This document shows, piece by piece, positions 1-7,362 of a stretch of 45,110 nt of DNA. The translations under genes were made by a program, and so were the position numbers. Below the pieces are notes generated by a model. That model was not told the origin of the DNA, ran no database searches, and saw only the letters and a program-made list of their open reading frames with translations. This DNA is from an uncultured Chlorobiales bacterium. Its GTDB lineage: Bacteria; Bacteroidota; Chlorobiia; Chlorobiales; Thermochlorobacteraceae. The stretch lies in the NCBI GenBank assembly GCA_938003965.1, contig CALKXI010000056.1, forward strand, positions 1-45,110, read 5' to 3'. The number at the start of each line of letters is the position of its first letter. Within the stretch, counting starts at the first letter, position 1.

Positions 1-1
1 A

Positions 2-343
2 ATCAATCACATTCGCAAGGAAAATCCCGCGCTTCAACAAACGAACAACCTTACTTTCACCCAAGTAGAAATTGCGCCGCAAGTCGAGAGCGAGTATTTG
101 ATTGCTTATTTGAAATCGAGTGGGAACAATCACCTTTTGACCGTTGTAACGCATCACCCGACCGAAACGCAAGAAGGCTGGGTTCGCGTGCCGCTTGAAC
201 GCTTAGAGATTCAGGAAGGAGAATCATATCGCGTGCGCGAACTCATCACGAACACGGAGTTCGTTTGGAACAAAGCATGGAACTATATTCGCCTCAATCC
301 AAATGAACTCGTCGCCGCCATTTTCCGAATTGAGCCGAAATGA
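2..343 (+). CDS. glgE: C-terminal end of GlgE-like alpha-1,4-glucan:maltose-1-phosphate maltosyltransferase (5' truncated)
   Basis: This is the last ~113 residues of a protein that begins before the window; the reading frame is open from base 2. It starts with a helix reading INHIRKENPALQ, the segment that follows the catalytic barrel in GH13 subfamily 3 (GlgE) enzymes. A beta-sandwich end follows, with LLTVVTHHPTETQEGWVRVP and VWNKAWNYIRLNPNE, matching the C-terminal domain typical of GlgE. Family knowledge: GlgE transfers maltosyl units from maltose-1-phosphate to alpha-1,4-glucan in the cytoplasm, using maltose-1-phosphate made from trehalose or by a GlgM-type route. The active site lies outside the window, so another GH13 member cannot be excluded. 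A TTG at 98 is in frame but is internal, not a start. Confidence 0.7.
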   Translation: MNHIRKENPALQQTNNLTFTQVEIAPQVESEYLIAYLKSSGNNHLLTVVTHHPTETQEGWVRVPLERLEIQEGESYRVRELITNTEFVWNKAWNYIRLNPNELVAAIFRIEPK

Positions 344-385
344 TCAATCTCGAAGATTCGGAACACGGGATTGAGCCGATTGAAA

Positions 386-540
386 ATGAATAATGAAGCG
401 TGAGGAGTGAATAGTGAAAGATTGGCACACGGATTGAACCGATGACGCGGGTTTGCACAGATAATTGAGACGAATCAGTGGCGAAAGAATGCCTTGTGTC
501 TCGTTCATCATGACTCATTACTCGTTATTCACTATTCATC
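386..540. repeat. Pair of inverted degenerate 'gaatagtgaataatgag' intergenic repeats (left flank of nuclease gene)
   Basis: The 296-base gap between the glgE end and the T9SS gene at 640 holds no credible gene. It contains a short-period degenerate tract on the plus strand (386-419, units like aatgaataatgaag and gagtgaatagtgaaag). A similar tract lies on the opposite strand (511-540, reverse complement reads gatgaatagtgaataacgag). The two face each other about 90 bases apart. The same type of facing pair recurs at 3504-3558, on the other side of the next gene. The remaining bases show nothing I recognise. Confidence 0.6.
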
Positions 541-639
541 AAACTGACGGATTACAAAAACTTAACTTCGCCGCTTTTTTCTCAACGTCTATATTGCGGT
601 TCTAAATCTGCTTTTTTCTAACCTGATAACGAAAACACA

Positions 640-3429
640 ATGAAGCAATTTCTCTTGCTATTGGTCTCTGCTTTTTCTCTTCCCCTTTTCGCTCAAAGCG
701 TGGTTGTCAACAAATTCTTCAATCAAGGTACGACTGCACCAGGTCCAGCGGGCGATGTGGTCGAGCTCTTGGTGATTCAAAACAACCTCGACATGCGCGG
801 CATGATTGTTAAAGACTTTACCAGGAACATGGCAAACGACGATGGCGGGAAGTTCACCTTTACCAACATTTCGCTTTGGAGCAGTGTGCCGTCAGGAACG
901 CTGATTGTGTTGCGCAACGATAACTCAGCGGCAGATACAGACCCGTCCGATTTTGTGCTCGATGTCGGGCTTCGTAACACGACTTATTTCACAGGCGACA
1001 ATCCCACAGGCTTCGACATTGCCGCCACCGAGATGATTATGATTAAAGCGGCAGGAAGCGGCACAGCAGGCGTCAATGGCAGTATTCACGCGCTTGCAAG
1101 CGGCACACCGGGCGCACAGTTCAATGCAACTGCACCTCCGAAATTGATTGCCTCCCAAACGGCAGACGCACAGCGTTTTGTCGCCGCGAATAACTCCACG
1201 CAATCGCTCGCCGATTTCAACGGCACAGATGCCACAGGCAACTTGCAGAACTTAACCTTTGGTCAAGGCAATAATCCGAACAATACGGCGTTTATCACTT
1301 CGCTTCGTAGTGCCAATCCGAATCCATCGCTTCAAGTGGTGATTGACGGCGTTCCGATTCCGAAGGATAGCAGTTTTTCATTTCCAACCGTTACGGTCAA
1401 TACTTCCCTAACGCGCAATGTTGTGGTGAGAAACACGGGTCAAGCCCCGCTCATCATTGATACGTTGGTGCTTTCTGCGCTAAATGGGGCTTTCACTCTG
1501 CAAAATTTGCCGTCGTTTCCTGATACGCTGTTGCAAAGCGCGCAATTCACTGCTCAACTTGTTTTTTCGCCCGCCGATACCGGCTTGTTTTCAGCAGGAT
1601 TGTTAATTGACACCAACGACCCCTTGAACGACCCTTACACTATCAACATTTTCGGACGCGCACAAGGTGCTGGCGGACTTATCTCGATTGCGGCGGCACG
1701 CGCCTTGCCACTTGGCTCGGTTGTTACCGTTGGCGGACGGATTACGGTTGCCAATCAATTTGGCGGACCTGCCTATTTTCAAGATGCAACAGGCGGCATG
1801 GCGGCGTTTATTCCCGCGCTTCACGCACAAGCGCAACTTGGCGACTCAGTTGTGATTACAGGCGCAACCACGGAGTTTCAACCGGCGCCAAGTCAACCGG
1901 GAACAGGCTTGTTTCAAATTTCTGCAGTCAACAACATCACGCCGACCTTTCAAATTATTCCGGGCGGGCAAGTGCTCGTTCAGCCGCGCGTCGTTACCAA
2001 TTCGCAAATCAACGAAGCCCTTGAAGGCACATTGGTTGTCGTTGAAGATGCCACGATTCGTCAATTAAACTCAACCGCCGTTCCCTTTGCATTTCAAGGA
2101 AACACAAACTATCGCTTCACTGACGCCACAGGCGAAATTCAACTGCGGATTGATAACGATGTAACCTCGCTGATTGGCGCGACCGCACCGATTAACCCTG
2201 TTACCGTTACCGGTGTTGTGAGCGAGTTTCGTGGCACGCGCCAAATCTTGCCACGATTTGCGCAAGATATTCCCGGCGTGACTACTTTTGTGATTCCTTA
2301 CGAAAACATTCCACGCGACTCAACGCTTGAAATCGCCACTTGGAACATTGTTTGGTTCGGTAGCCCGACCAACGGTCCACAAGACCGCGATTTACAGTTG
2401 CGCAATGCCGCGCGCGTGATTCGCACAGTCGACGCTGACCTTTGGGCGTTGCAAGAAATCAGCGACAATTCCTATTTCAGAGGTTTGCTCGATACGCTTG
2501 GCACGGGTTGGAAAGGCTTCGTTGCGCCAATTACGCAAACACAACGCACCGCCTACATCTACAAAACATCGACGATTGATAGCGTCTCGGCGTCGTTCAC
2601 TTTCACCACAGGCGACTGGGCAAACGGTCGCTGGCCTTACGAGTTTGTTTTTGACGCCACCATCGGCGGCATTACAAAACGCATTCACGCCGTCAACATC
2701 CATGCAAAAGCCACGCAGACAAATCCCATCAACGACTACAACCGCCGCGTTGCCGATTCGCAACAACTTAAAACTTGGTCTGACGCCAACCGTCCCACGC
2801 AGAACTACATAATTCTCGGCGATTACAACGATGATGTCGATGTTTCTGTTGTCAATAATCTCCCTTCGCCTTACGCGAACTTTGTCAACGATTCGCTTAA
2901 CTACAAGGTCGTTACGAAGTCGCTGAGTTTGCGCCGTTTGCAGTCGCAAACATCGGGCGAAATGATTGACCACATTATGATTTCCAACGAACTTTATGGC
3001 GTGCACATGGATAGCACCGAGCGCGTTGAAAATCCGTCGTATATCGGCAGTTATCTTTCTACGACGTCCGACCACTACCCTGTTTGGACGCGCTTCGATT
3101 TCAGACGGCTTTCTTCAACACCACGCGACAATGCGTCGCCCAAGGCTTTCGCACTCGAGCAGAATTATCCGAATCCGTTCAATCCTACAACCACGATTGC
3201 TTATCAGTTGGCTTCTTTTAGCGATGTGAAGTTGGAAGTGTTTGATGTGCTTGGGCGGAAAGTCGGAACGCTTGTAAACTCGCGTCAAGCCGCAGGCGCA
3301 TACCGCGTGAATTTCAACGCGAGCCATCTTGCAAGCGGCGTGTATTTCTATCGGTTGCAAGCAACGGCAACGAATGGCACATCGGGGCAGAATTTCGTAG
3401 AGACGAAGAAAATGCTCTTGGTGAAGTAA
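640..3429 (+). CDS. Secreted T9SS-sorted nuclease-like protein (lamin-tail-like, Ig-like, OB-fold, EEP nuclease domains)
   Basis: A 929-residue exported protein. Residues 1-19 form a signal peptide ending FAQ. Residues ~20-180 resemble a lamin-tail domain. Residues ~230-340 look like an ASPM/SPD-2/Hydin-type Ig fold (RNVVVRNTGQAPL, then LLIDTNDPLNDPYTINIFG). Residues ~345-550 are OB-fold/DUF5689-like. Residues ~565-830 are an endonuclease/exonuclease/phosphatase (EEP) domain carrying the expected landmarks: ATWNIVW, LWALQEI, AVNIHAKA, IILGDYNDD and TSDHYPVW. These supply the conserved N, E, H, D/N and terminal D-H, so catalysis looks intact. The C-terminus from NYPNPFNP to KKMLLVK is a type A T9SS sorting domain. 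Inference: a cell-surface or released nuclease or phosphodiesterase, perhaps for DNA or phosphate scavenging; the substrate is not readable. It stands alone, with repeats on both sides. Confidence 0.85.
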   Translation: MKQFLLLLVSAFSLPLFAQSVVVNKFFNQGTTAPGPAGDVVELLVIQNNLDMRGMIVKDFTRNMANDDGGKFTFTNISLWSSVPSGTLIVLRNDNSAADTDPSDFVLDVGLRNTTYFTGDNPTGFDIAATEMIMIKAAGSGTAGVNGSIHALASGTPGAQFNATAPPKLIASQTADAQRFVAANNSTQSLADFNGTDATGNLQNLTFGQGNNPNNTAFITSLRSANPNPSLQVVIDGVPIPKDSSFSFPTVTVNTSLTRNVVVRNTGQAPLIIDTLVLSALNGAFTLQNLPSFPDTLLQSAQFTAQLVFSPADTGLFSAGLLIDTNDPLNDPYTINIFGRAQGAGGLISIAAARALPLGSVVTVGGRITVANQFGGPAYFQDATGGMAAFIPALHAQAQLGDSVVITGATTEFQPAPSQPGTGLFQISAVNNITPTFQIIPGGQVLVQPRVVTNSQINEALEGTLVVVEDATIRQLNSTAVPFAFQGNTNYRFTDATGEIQLRIDNDVTSLIGATAPINPVTVTGVVSEFRGTRQILPRFAQDIPGVTTFVIPYENIPRDSTLEIATWNIVWFGSPTNGPQDRDLQLRNAARVIRTVDADLWALQEISDNSYFRGLLDTLGTGWKGFVAPITQTQRTAYIYKTSTIDSVSASFTFTTGDWANGRWPYEFVFDATIGGITKRIHAVNIHAKATQTNPINDYNRRVADSQQLKTWSDANRPTQNYIILGDYNDDVDVSVVNNLPSPYANFVNDSLNYKVVTKSLSLRRLQSQTSGEMIDHIMISNELYGVHMDSTERVENPSYIGSYLSTTSDHYPVWTRFDFRRLSSTPRDNASPKAFALEQNYPNPFNPTTTIAYQLASFSDVKLEVFDVLGRKVGTLVNSRQAAGAYRVNFNASHLASGVYFYRLQATATNGTSGQNFVETKKMLLVK

Positions 3430-3437
3430 AACAGGTT

Positions 3438-3498
3438 GGATTCTTTGCTTCGCTCAGAATGACGAAACGCTTGTCATTCCGAACAGAGTGAGGAATCC
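3438..3498. repeat. Imperfect 26-base inverted repeat (gtcattc...gaatcc family)
   Basis: The left arm at 3438-3463 and the right arm at 3473-3498 are inverted copies separated by 9 bases. Aligning the reverse complement of the left arm with the right arm gives 19 identities in 26, and all seven differences are transitions. The ends (gtcattc and gaatcc) are exact. It sits between two convergent genes (the nuclease on + and apaG on -), so the RNA hairpin could end transcription from both sides. The arm sequence belongs to a type of dispersed intergenic palindrome seen in many bacterial genomes; that attribution is from memory. Confidence 0.7.
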
Positions 3499-3503
3499 AT
3501 CAT

Positions 3504-3558
3504 AATGAATAATGAAGAATGGCTTTGCTTCGCGTTACTCATTACTCGTTACTCATTA
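3504..3558. repeat. Facing degenerate repeat tracts (right flank of nuclease gene)
   Basis: Bases 3504-3522 read aatgaataatgaagaatgg on the plus strand. Bases 3535-3558 carry the related tract on the minus strand, so that ttactcattactcgttactc is its plus-strand text. Composition and facing arrangement match the pair at 386-540. The tract lies directly after the 26-base inverted repeat and ends about 15 bases before the apaG stop codon. Confidence 0.6.
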
Positions 3559-3573
3559 GAATCGCTTTGATTT

Positions 3574-3990
3574 TCAATCTTGGTGAATCATTTGAAATTC
3601 GGGAATCGGAACTTCGAACGGCTCGCCGTGAATGAGGTAGATATTGTTATCATTGAAGTATCCTTCAGGCTCAGACTCGTAGGTGAAAGTTCCGTAGTAA
3701 GAGCCGTACGCACTGCCGTAGCGCGAGAGCATGACCATGTAGCTGCGGTAGGTGAATTTTTCACCGGGTTTGAGAATTGGAAACTCGCCGGCGACGCCCG
3801 CTCCCTCAACGATTCGGTCTTTCATATCACCATCTTTAATCACCCACTTTCGTGAATGAATTTGAACCGTGTAGGACGACGCATTATGAATTGAGATGGT
3901 ATAAGCGTAGGCGTATTTGTAGGGTGGCTCAATATGCTCCGGCGCGATTTCAACCAGCCTATCGAGCGCAACATGGCAAATTTCTGTCAT
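3574..3990 (-). CDS. apaG: ApaG family protein (DUF525)
   Basis: A 138-residue protein made of a single ApaG/DUF525 beta-sandwich. Recognisable segments are YAYAYTISIHNASSYTVQI, SRKWVIKDGDMKDRIVEGAG, VAGEFPILKPGEKFTYRSY and the glycine/tyrosine-rich turn SAYGSYYGTFTY. They match the family's order (N-terminal strand, RHW-like strand, EGxGVVGexP, PGxxFxYxS, GxMxGxY). Here the usual RHW reads RKW and the glycine-methionine-glycine turn is replaced by GSYYG. Family knowledge: ApaG is linked to Co2+/Mg2+ handling and to Ap4A metabolism in proteobacteria, but its biochemical role is unsettled. It ends with a short extension (FQMIHQD). It is a single gene, convergent with the nuclease gene and divergent from degV. 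Confidence 0.85.
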   Translation of the reverse strand: MTEICHVALDRLVEIAPEHIEPPYKYAYAYTISIHNASSYTVQIHSRKWVIKDGDMKDRIVEGAGVAGEFPILKPGEKFTYRSYMVMLSRYGSAYGSYYGTFTYESEPEGYFNDNNIYLIHGEPFEVPIPEFQMIHQD

Positions 3991-4074
3991 TTGAAATTTG
4001 AAGTGATTAAGTTAAAGACAAATATATTTCAGCCTTTAAGTAAATTTCAACACCAAGACAAAACACATTCTTGA

Positions 4075-5016
4075 ATGAAAATTGCGATTGTTACCGATTC
4101 TTCTTGTGACTTGCCCCAAGACCTTCTTTATCAATACAATATCCGTGCAGTGCCGTTCAAGGTCATCATTGATAGCACGGTTCGCTACGACAATCGCATC
4201 GACATTGACCGCGAGTTGTTTTACAGCGAAACGCTCAAAGGTCGCCACTCGCTAAAAATCGAGGAGCCGAGCGTTGACGATTTCATTCAAGTCTACAAAA
4301 AACTCGCGCCGAACTACGATGCCATCATTTCCATTCATCAATCGGCGCAATTCAGCAACACGATTAAGAACGCACGGGCGGCGGCAGTTCAAGGTGCGGA
4401 AACCTATCGCAAACTCCGCGCACAAAAAAACATTTCGACACAACTTCAAATTCGCGTGCTCAATTCAAAAAGCACTTCCATTGGCTTAGGGCTACTCGTG
4501 CTTCGCGCCGCCGAACTACTCTACGACGAAATCAACTTTACCAAATTCGCCAACGAATTGGAGTCGCTTGCCGATAAAATTTTTTTTTATCTCATTCCTT
4601 CCGACCTCTCTTACCTTCGCAATGCCAAAGACATTGTAAAAGTCTCAATGCTTGAAACAAGCGTCGCGGCGGCATTAGACCAAAAAATGATTCTTGTTTT
4701 CAACAAAAACGACGTCGCAAAGCATAATAAGCTCAAAGGCTTCGACACCGCTCTGAAAGAAATGCAAACCCTTGCGATGAATCGCTTGCAAGAAGCGCAG
4801 TCGTTCGACAAGGTCGGAATTGTCTTTGCAGGAAGCATGAGCGACATGGAGCAACTCGCGCCGCTCACTTCGTTTCGAATGGAACTTGCCGCAAGCGGAC
4901 TGGGGTCGGTGGTTTCAAGTTTATGCCCTGCCGTTGGTTTCTATGCTGGTCCGAAAGCCGTTGGCGTTGCCATTCTTAACGGCGACTTAAACTTGATGCA
5001 ACTTATCGGGCGATAA
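4075..5016 (+). CDS. DegV family fatty-acid-binding protein
   Basis: A 313-residue cytoplasmic protein of normal DegV length. The N-terminus MKIAIVTDSSCDLPQDLL and the strand AVPFKVIID are hallmarks of the family, and ISIHQSAQFSNTIKNARAAA occupies the position of the SSxLSGTyxsA lipid-headgroup loop. The customary TSQPS motif is altered (SLKIEEPS), which is unusual. The second domain contains FYLIPSDLSYLRN, the counterpart of the family's lipid-gate segment, and FAGSMSDMEQL near the end. Family knowledge: DegV/FakB proteins bind a fatty acid and present it to a FakA kinase; no FakA is in this window. Transcribed alone, convergent with the lipoprotein gene that ends at 5044. Confidence 0.85.
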   Translation: MKIAIVTDSSCDLPQDLLYQYNIRAVPFKVIIDSTVRYDNRIDIDRELFYSETLKGRHSLKIEEPSVDDFIQVYKKLAPNYDAIISIHQSAQFSNTIKNARAAAVQGAETYRKLRAQKNISTQLQIRVLNSKSTSIGLGLLVLRAAELLYDEINFTKFANELESLADKIFFYLIPSDLSYLRNAKDIVKVSMLETSVAAALDQKMILVFNKNDVAKHNKLKGFDTALKEMQTLAMNRLQEAQSFDKVGIVFAGSMSDMEQLAPLTSFRMELAASGLGSVVSSLCPAVGFYAGPKAVGVAILNGDLNLMQLIGR

Positions 5017-5043
5017 GGTCGCCTCTCTTTTCCCATCTTGTTT

Positions 5044-6273
5044 TTAATCCAAATCGCTGGTCAGAATCATGCGCAAAATGCGTCCGTTGTTGGTGTCGGA
5101 AATGTAGAGATACGGTCGCAAGAAGCAGACACCTCGCGGGTTATTCAACTGGTCAGGATTTCTTTCGTCCAATCCAAACTGACTAAACGAGACGATGACA
5201 TTGCGACGGTCTTCAGCATTTGGCGGCGGTGGCACACCTTCAACGCCTTGCGAAGTGAATTGATAAAATTTGTTTTGTTCGGAATCCACAATGAAAATAA
5301 AATTTCCTGCAACGCTAATATCGGCGGGGCGCAAGAAGCGGTCAGGCTCTCCGAGAAAGCGCGTACCCAAAGCCGTGTTCTGGTTTAGGAGCGATTCGTC
5401 AGGTGAAAAAACATCGCCCGCTGAAGTTTGAAGAAACCGCACACGATGCACTTTGAACGGCTGAGTTGGCACAACCGTCGTGAAGAGAAAATCAAATGAA
5501 CTATTTACATCAGGCGACTGTGGCGGCACGGCTAAAGTCGTAACGCTTGAAACTGAATCGGCAAATCCATACCCATTCCCATTCACACGAAGCGGCACAT
5601 TGCCCGGCTCGCGCAGGGCAGGATTCGAACTATTGACATCAAACCCACGTGGAAAGAGCAACATCGCATTGCTTGAAACGGCGGGATTGTCGGAACGAAT
5701 CGCGCCTGTTCGCGAGACGATAAAGGAGTTATCAAAAAATGTGGCGATGCCTGTGTAGCGCACATTTGCATTGGCTTGCGCAATCGATGGCGTTGGATGG
5801 CGAAAGACGACTTCAGGCACGACATCGCTTAAATTTCTTCTGCGCGGCAAGCCACCGACAGTATCGACCAAATTGAGTCTCAAAATCACGGCTTGCTCGA
5901 CAAGCGTGCCGCCGAGACGAATCGTATCGACCGCCGTTACCAACAGTTGCATGTTGCGCGTTTGTGCAATCGCAATGGGCTTACGAATTGGGCGCGAGGT
6001 GCTCATCACTTCCCCTGACGCATCAAGATTGACAACGCGGCTCTCACCTTCTTCGATGAAATAAAATGTGCCGTCGTAGCCTGCGATAATATCGGTCGGA
6101 CGGTTGAATGTATTTCTTGCAGATGCCGCCCATGGCAATGGAATGTAGCGCACAGGCACAGGGTCGTTGACATTTGTTGCAGGAAATTGACTGAAATCCA
6201 ATTTCTCGCCGCAACTTGCAGAAAGCAAGGTCAGCACGGCGATGCTGATGATGTTTCGTATCGTCTTTGTCAT
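5044..6273 (-). CDS. Outer-surface lipoprotein with NHL/beta-propeller-like repeats
   Basis: About 409 residues. The start chosen is ATG at 6273: the Shine-Dalgarno taaggag overlaps the stop of the upstream PorV-like gene and directly abuts an earlier in-frame ATG at 6285, leaving that one no spacing. The N-terminus is a lipoprotein signal (LTLLSASC, then GEKLD, acidic after the Cys as in Bacteroidota surface-export signals). The body has spaced blade-like segments: NRPTDIIAGYDGTFYFIEEG, FLRPADISVAGNFIFIVDSE, NKFYQFTSQGVEG and NNPRGVCFLRPYLYISDTNN. The last resembles NHL-repeat text. It is the last gene of the minus-strand surface cluster. Inference: a surface lipoprotein partner of the TonB-dependent receptor or PorV-like protein. 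Ligand unknown. Confidence 0.65.
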   Translation of the reverse strand: MTKTIRNIISIAVLTLLSASCGEKLDFSQFPATNVNDPVPVRYIPLPWAASARNTFNRPTDIIAGYDGTFYFIEEGESRVVNLDASGEVMSTSRPIRKPIAIAQTRNMQLLVTAVDTIRLGGTLVEQAVILRLNLVDTVGGLPRRRNLSDVVPEVVFRHPTPSIAQANANVRYTGIATFFDNSFIVSRTGAIRSDNPAVSSNAMLLFPRGFDVNSSNPALREPGNVPLRVNGNGYGFADSVSSVTTLAVPPQSPDVNSSFDFLFTTVVPTQPFKVHRVRFLQTSAGDVFSPDESLLNQNTALGTRFLGEPDRFLRPADISVAGNFIFIVDSEQNKFYQFTSQGVEGVPPPPNAEDRRNVIVSFSQFGLDERNPDQLNNPRGVCFLRPYLYISDTNNGRILRMILTSDLD

Positions 6274-6289
6274 GAGTTTGAACATCTCC

Positions 6290-7297
6290 TTACAAGTTGA
6301 ATCCGCCGAGCGAGAGCGTTAGTCGATGCGTTGCGCCCAGCGTTTTGAAATTCACAAATGCGTAATCGAGTCGGAGCAAGGCGAAGCCGATGTTGTATCG
6401 CAAGCCTGCACCTAAATCGGGAAAGGTTTGTTCTTCGCGTCCGGTGTTGTAGCCTGTGCGCAGAAACAGCAGTTGCCGCCACGCATATTCGAGCGCGATG
6501 GAAACGGTCTCGACATTGTCGTTCGGGTGATTGAGTTGCGCGAAGACGGTCAGTTTTTGTGTCGGCGTAGAAATCGGGTCTATCGAGACGGCTAATCGGA
6601 AAAAGGTTGGCGGGTCGATGTCGTCAAATGAATCGCGAATCTCTGTGCCGTTGAGCGACGGGCTCACGACTTCGGCTCTGCCCTTTGTGCTTGCACTTCC
6701 GCCAAAGTGTTGAAAGACGGCGGCAAGCCGCATGCCCGCAAATGGAATTTTGTAGCACACGCCCGCATCGATGAGATACGTTCTGAATTGAAGCGAGGCG
6801 ATGGTTTGTTGAACGAAACTTGCCGTTACGCCAAAACTAAATTGTGTGGTCAAACGCCTTGCGAGCAAGAGCGAGGCGGAAATATCGCCGTAAGCAAAGG
6901 TTTCGCCTGTGCCATCAGGATTGAGTTCGGTCGTTACAGGCATATTCGGCGTGTTGAGCGCGATAAATCCCAAGCCGACTGCCCAATCGCTCGTGGGCTT
7001 ATAGACCATGCTTGCTGACGAGTGCGCAAGTTCCGCAAACCAAGGCGAATATGAAAACGAAAGGCTATTGCGCTCGACTTCAACTGCTGTGGCAGGATTG
7101 ATGAACATCGCTGACGCATCGGACGCGGTTGTCGTGTTTGCGCCCGCAAGTGCCGCCTGCTCCGCACTGATGGGAATTTTGAGAAACTGCAATCCCGAAA
7201 TGCCCGTGCGCTGTCCGCCCAAATTCGGAAACAGTGGTTGTGCCTTCGCATTAAGCGAAATAACCATCAGCAAAAGAAAAAGTAGAACTCGCGTCAT
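6290..7297 (-). CDS. PorV/PorQ family outer membrane protein
   Basis: 335 residues starting at ATG 7297; a TTG two codons upstream is less likely. Signal peptide LLFLLLMVISLNAKAQ. The mature N-terminus contains GQRTGISGLQFLKIPISAEQ followed by AALAGANTTTASDASAMFIN, the conserved PorV/PorQ/UPF0164 opening. The rest alternates polar and hydrophobic residues like a 14-strand FadL-type barrel, ending RLTLSLGGFNL. Family knowledge: PorV shuttles T9SS cargo to the sortase PorU, while other family members have unknown roles. The gene lies between the TonB-dependent receptor and the lipoprotein, 16 bases from the latter, which argues for one transcript. Because it is in a substrate-type cluster rather than with por genes, it may be a dedicated paralogue and not the core PorV. 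Confidence 0.8.
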   Translation of the reverse strand: MTRVLLFLLLMVISLNAKAQPLFPNLGGQRTGISGLQFLKIPISAEQAALAGANTTTASDASAMFINPATAVEVERNSLSFSYSPWFAELAHSSASMVYKPTSDWAVGLGFIALNTPNMPVTTELNPDGTGETFAYGDISASLLLARRLTTQFSFGVTASFVQQTIASLQFRTYLIDAGVCYKIPFAGMRLAAVFQHFGGSASTKGRAEVVSPSLNGTEIRDSFDDIDPPTFFRLAVSIDPISTPTQKLTVFAQLNHPNDNVETVSIALEYAWRQLLFLRTGYNTGREEQTFPDLGAGLRYNIGFALLRLDYAFVNFKTLGATHRLTLSLGGFNL

Positions 7298-7362
7298 TAT
7301 CAAGTTTTGTAAAGTTTCTTGTTGGACTTTGCACGCACCTTGCGCGCTCTCTGAATCACGCC

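Noticed and set aside
2392-3075. Long open frame (227 codons) on the minus strand inside the T9SS nuclease gene
   Set aside because: It is antisense to the conserved EEP nuclease domain, and its Arg/Val/Cys-rich product has no recognisable structure; it is a codon-bias shadow.
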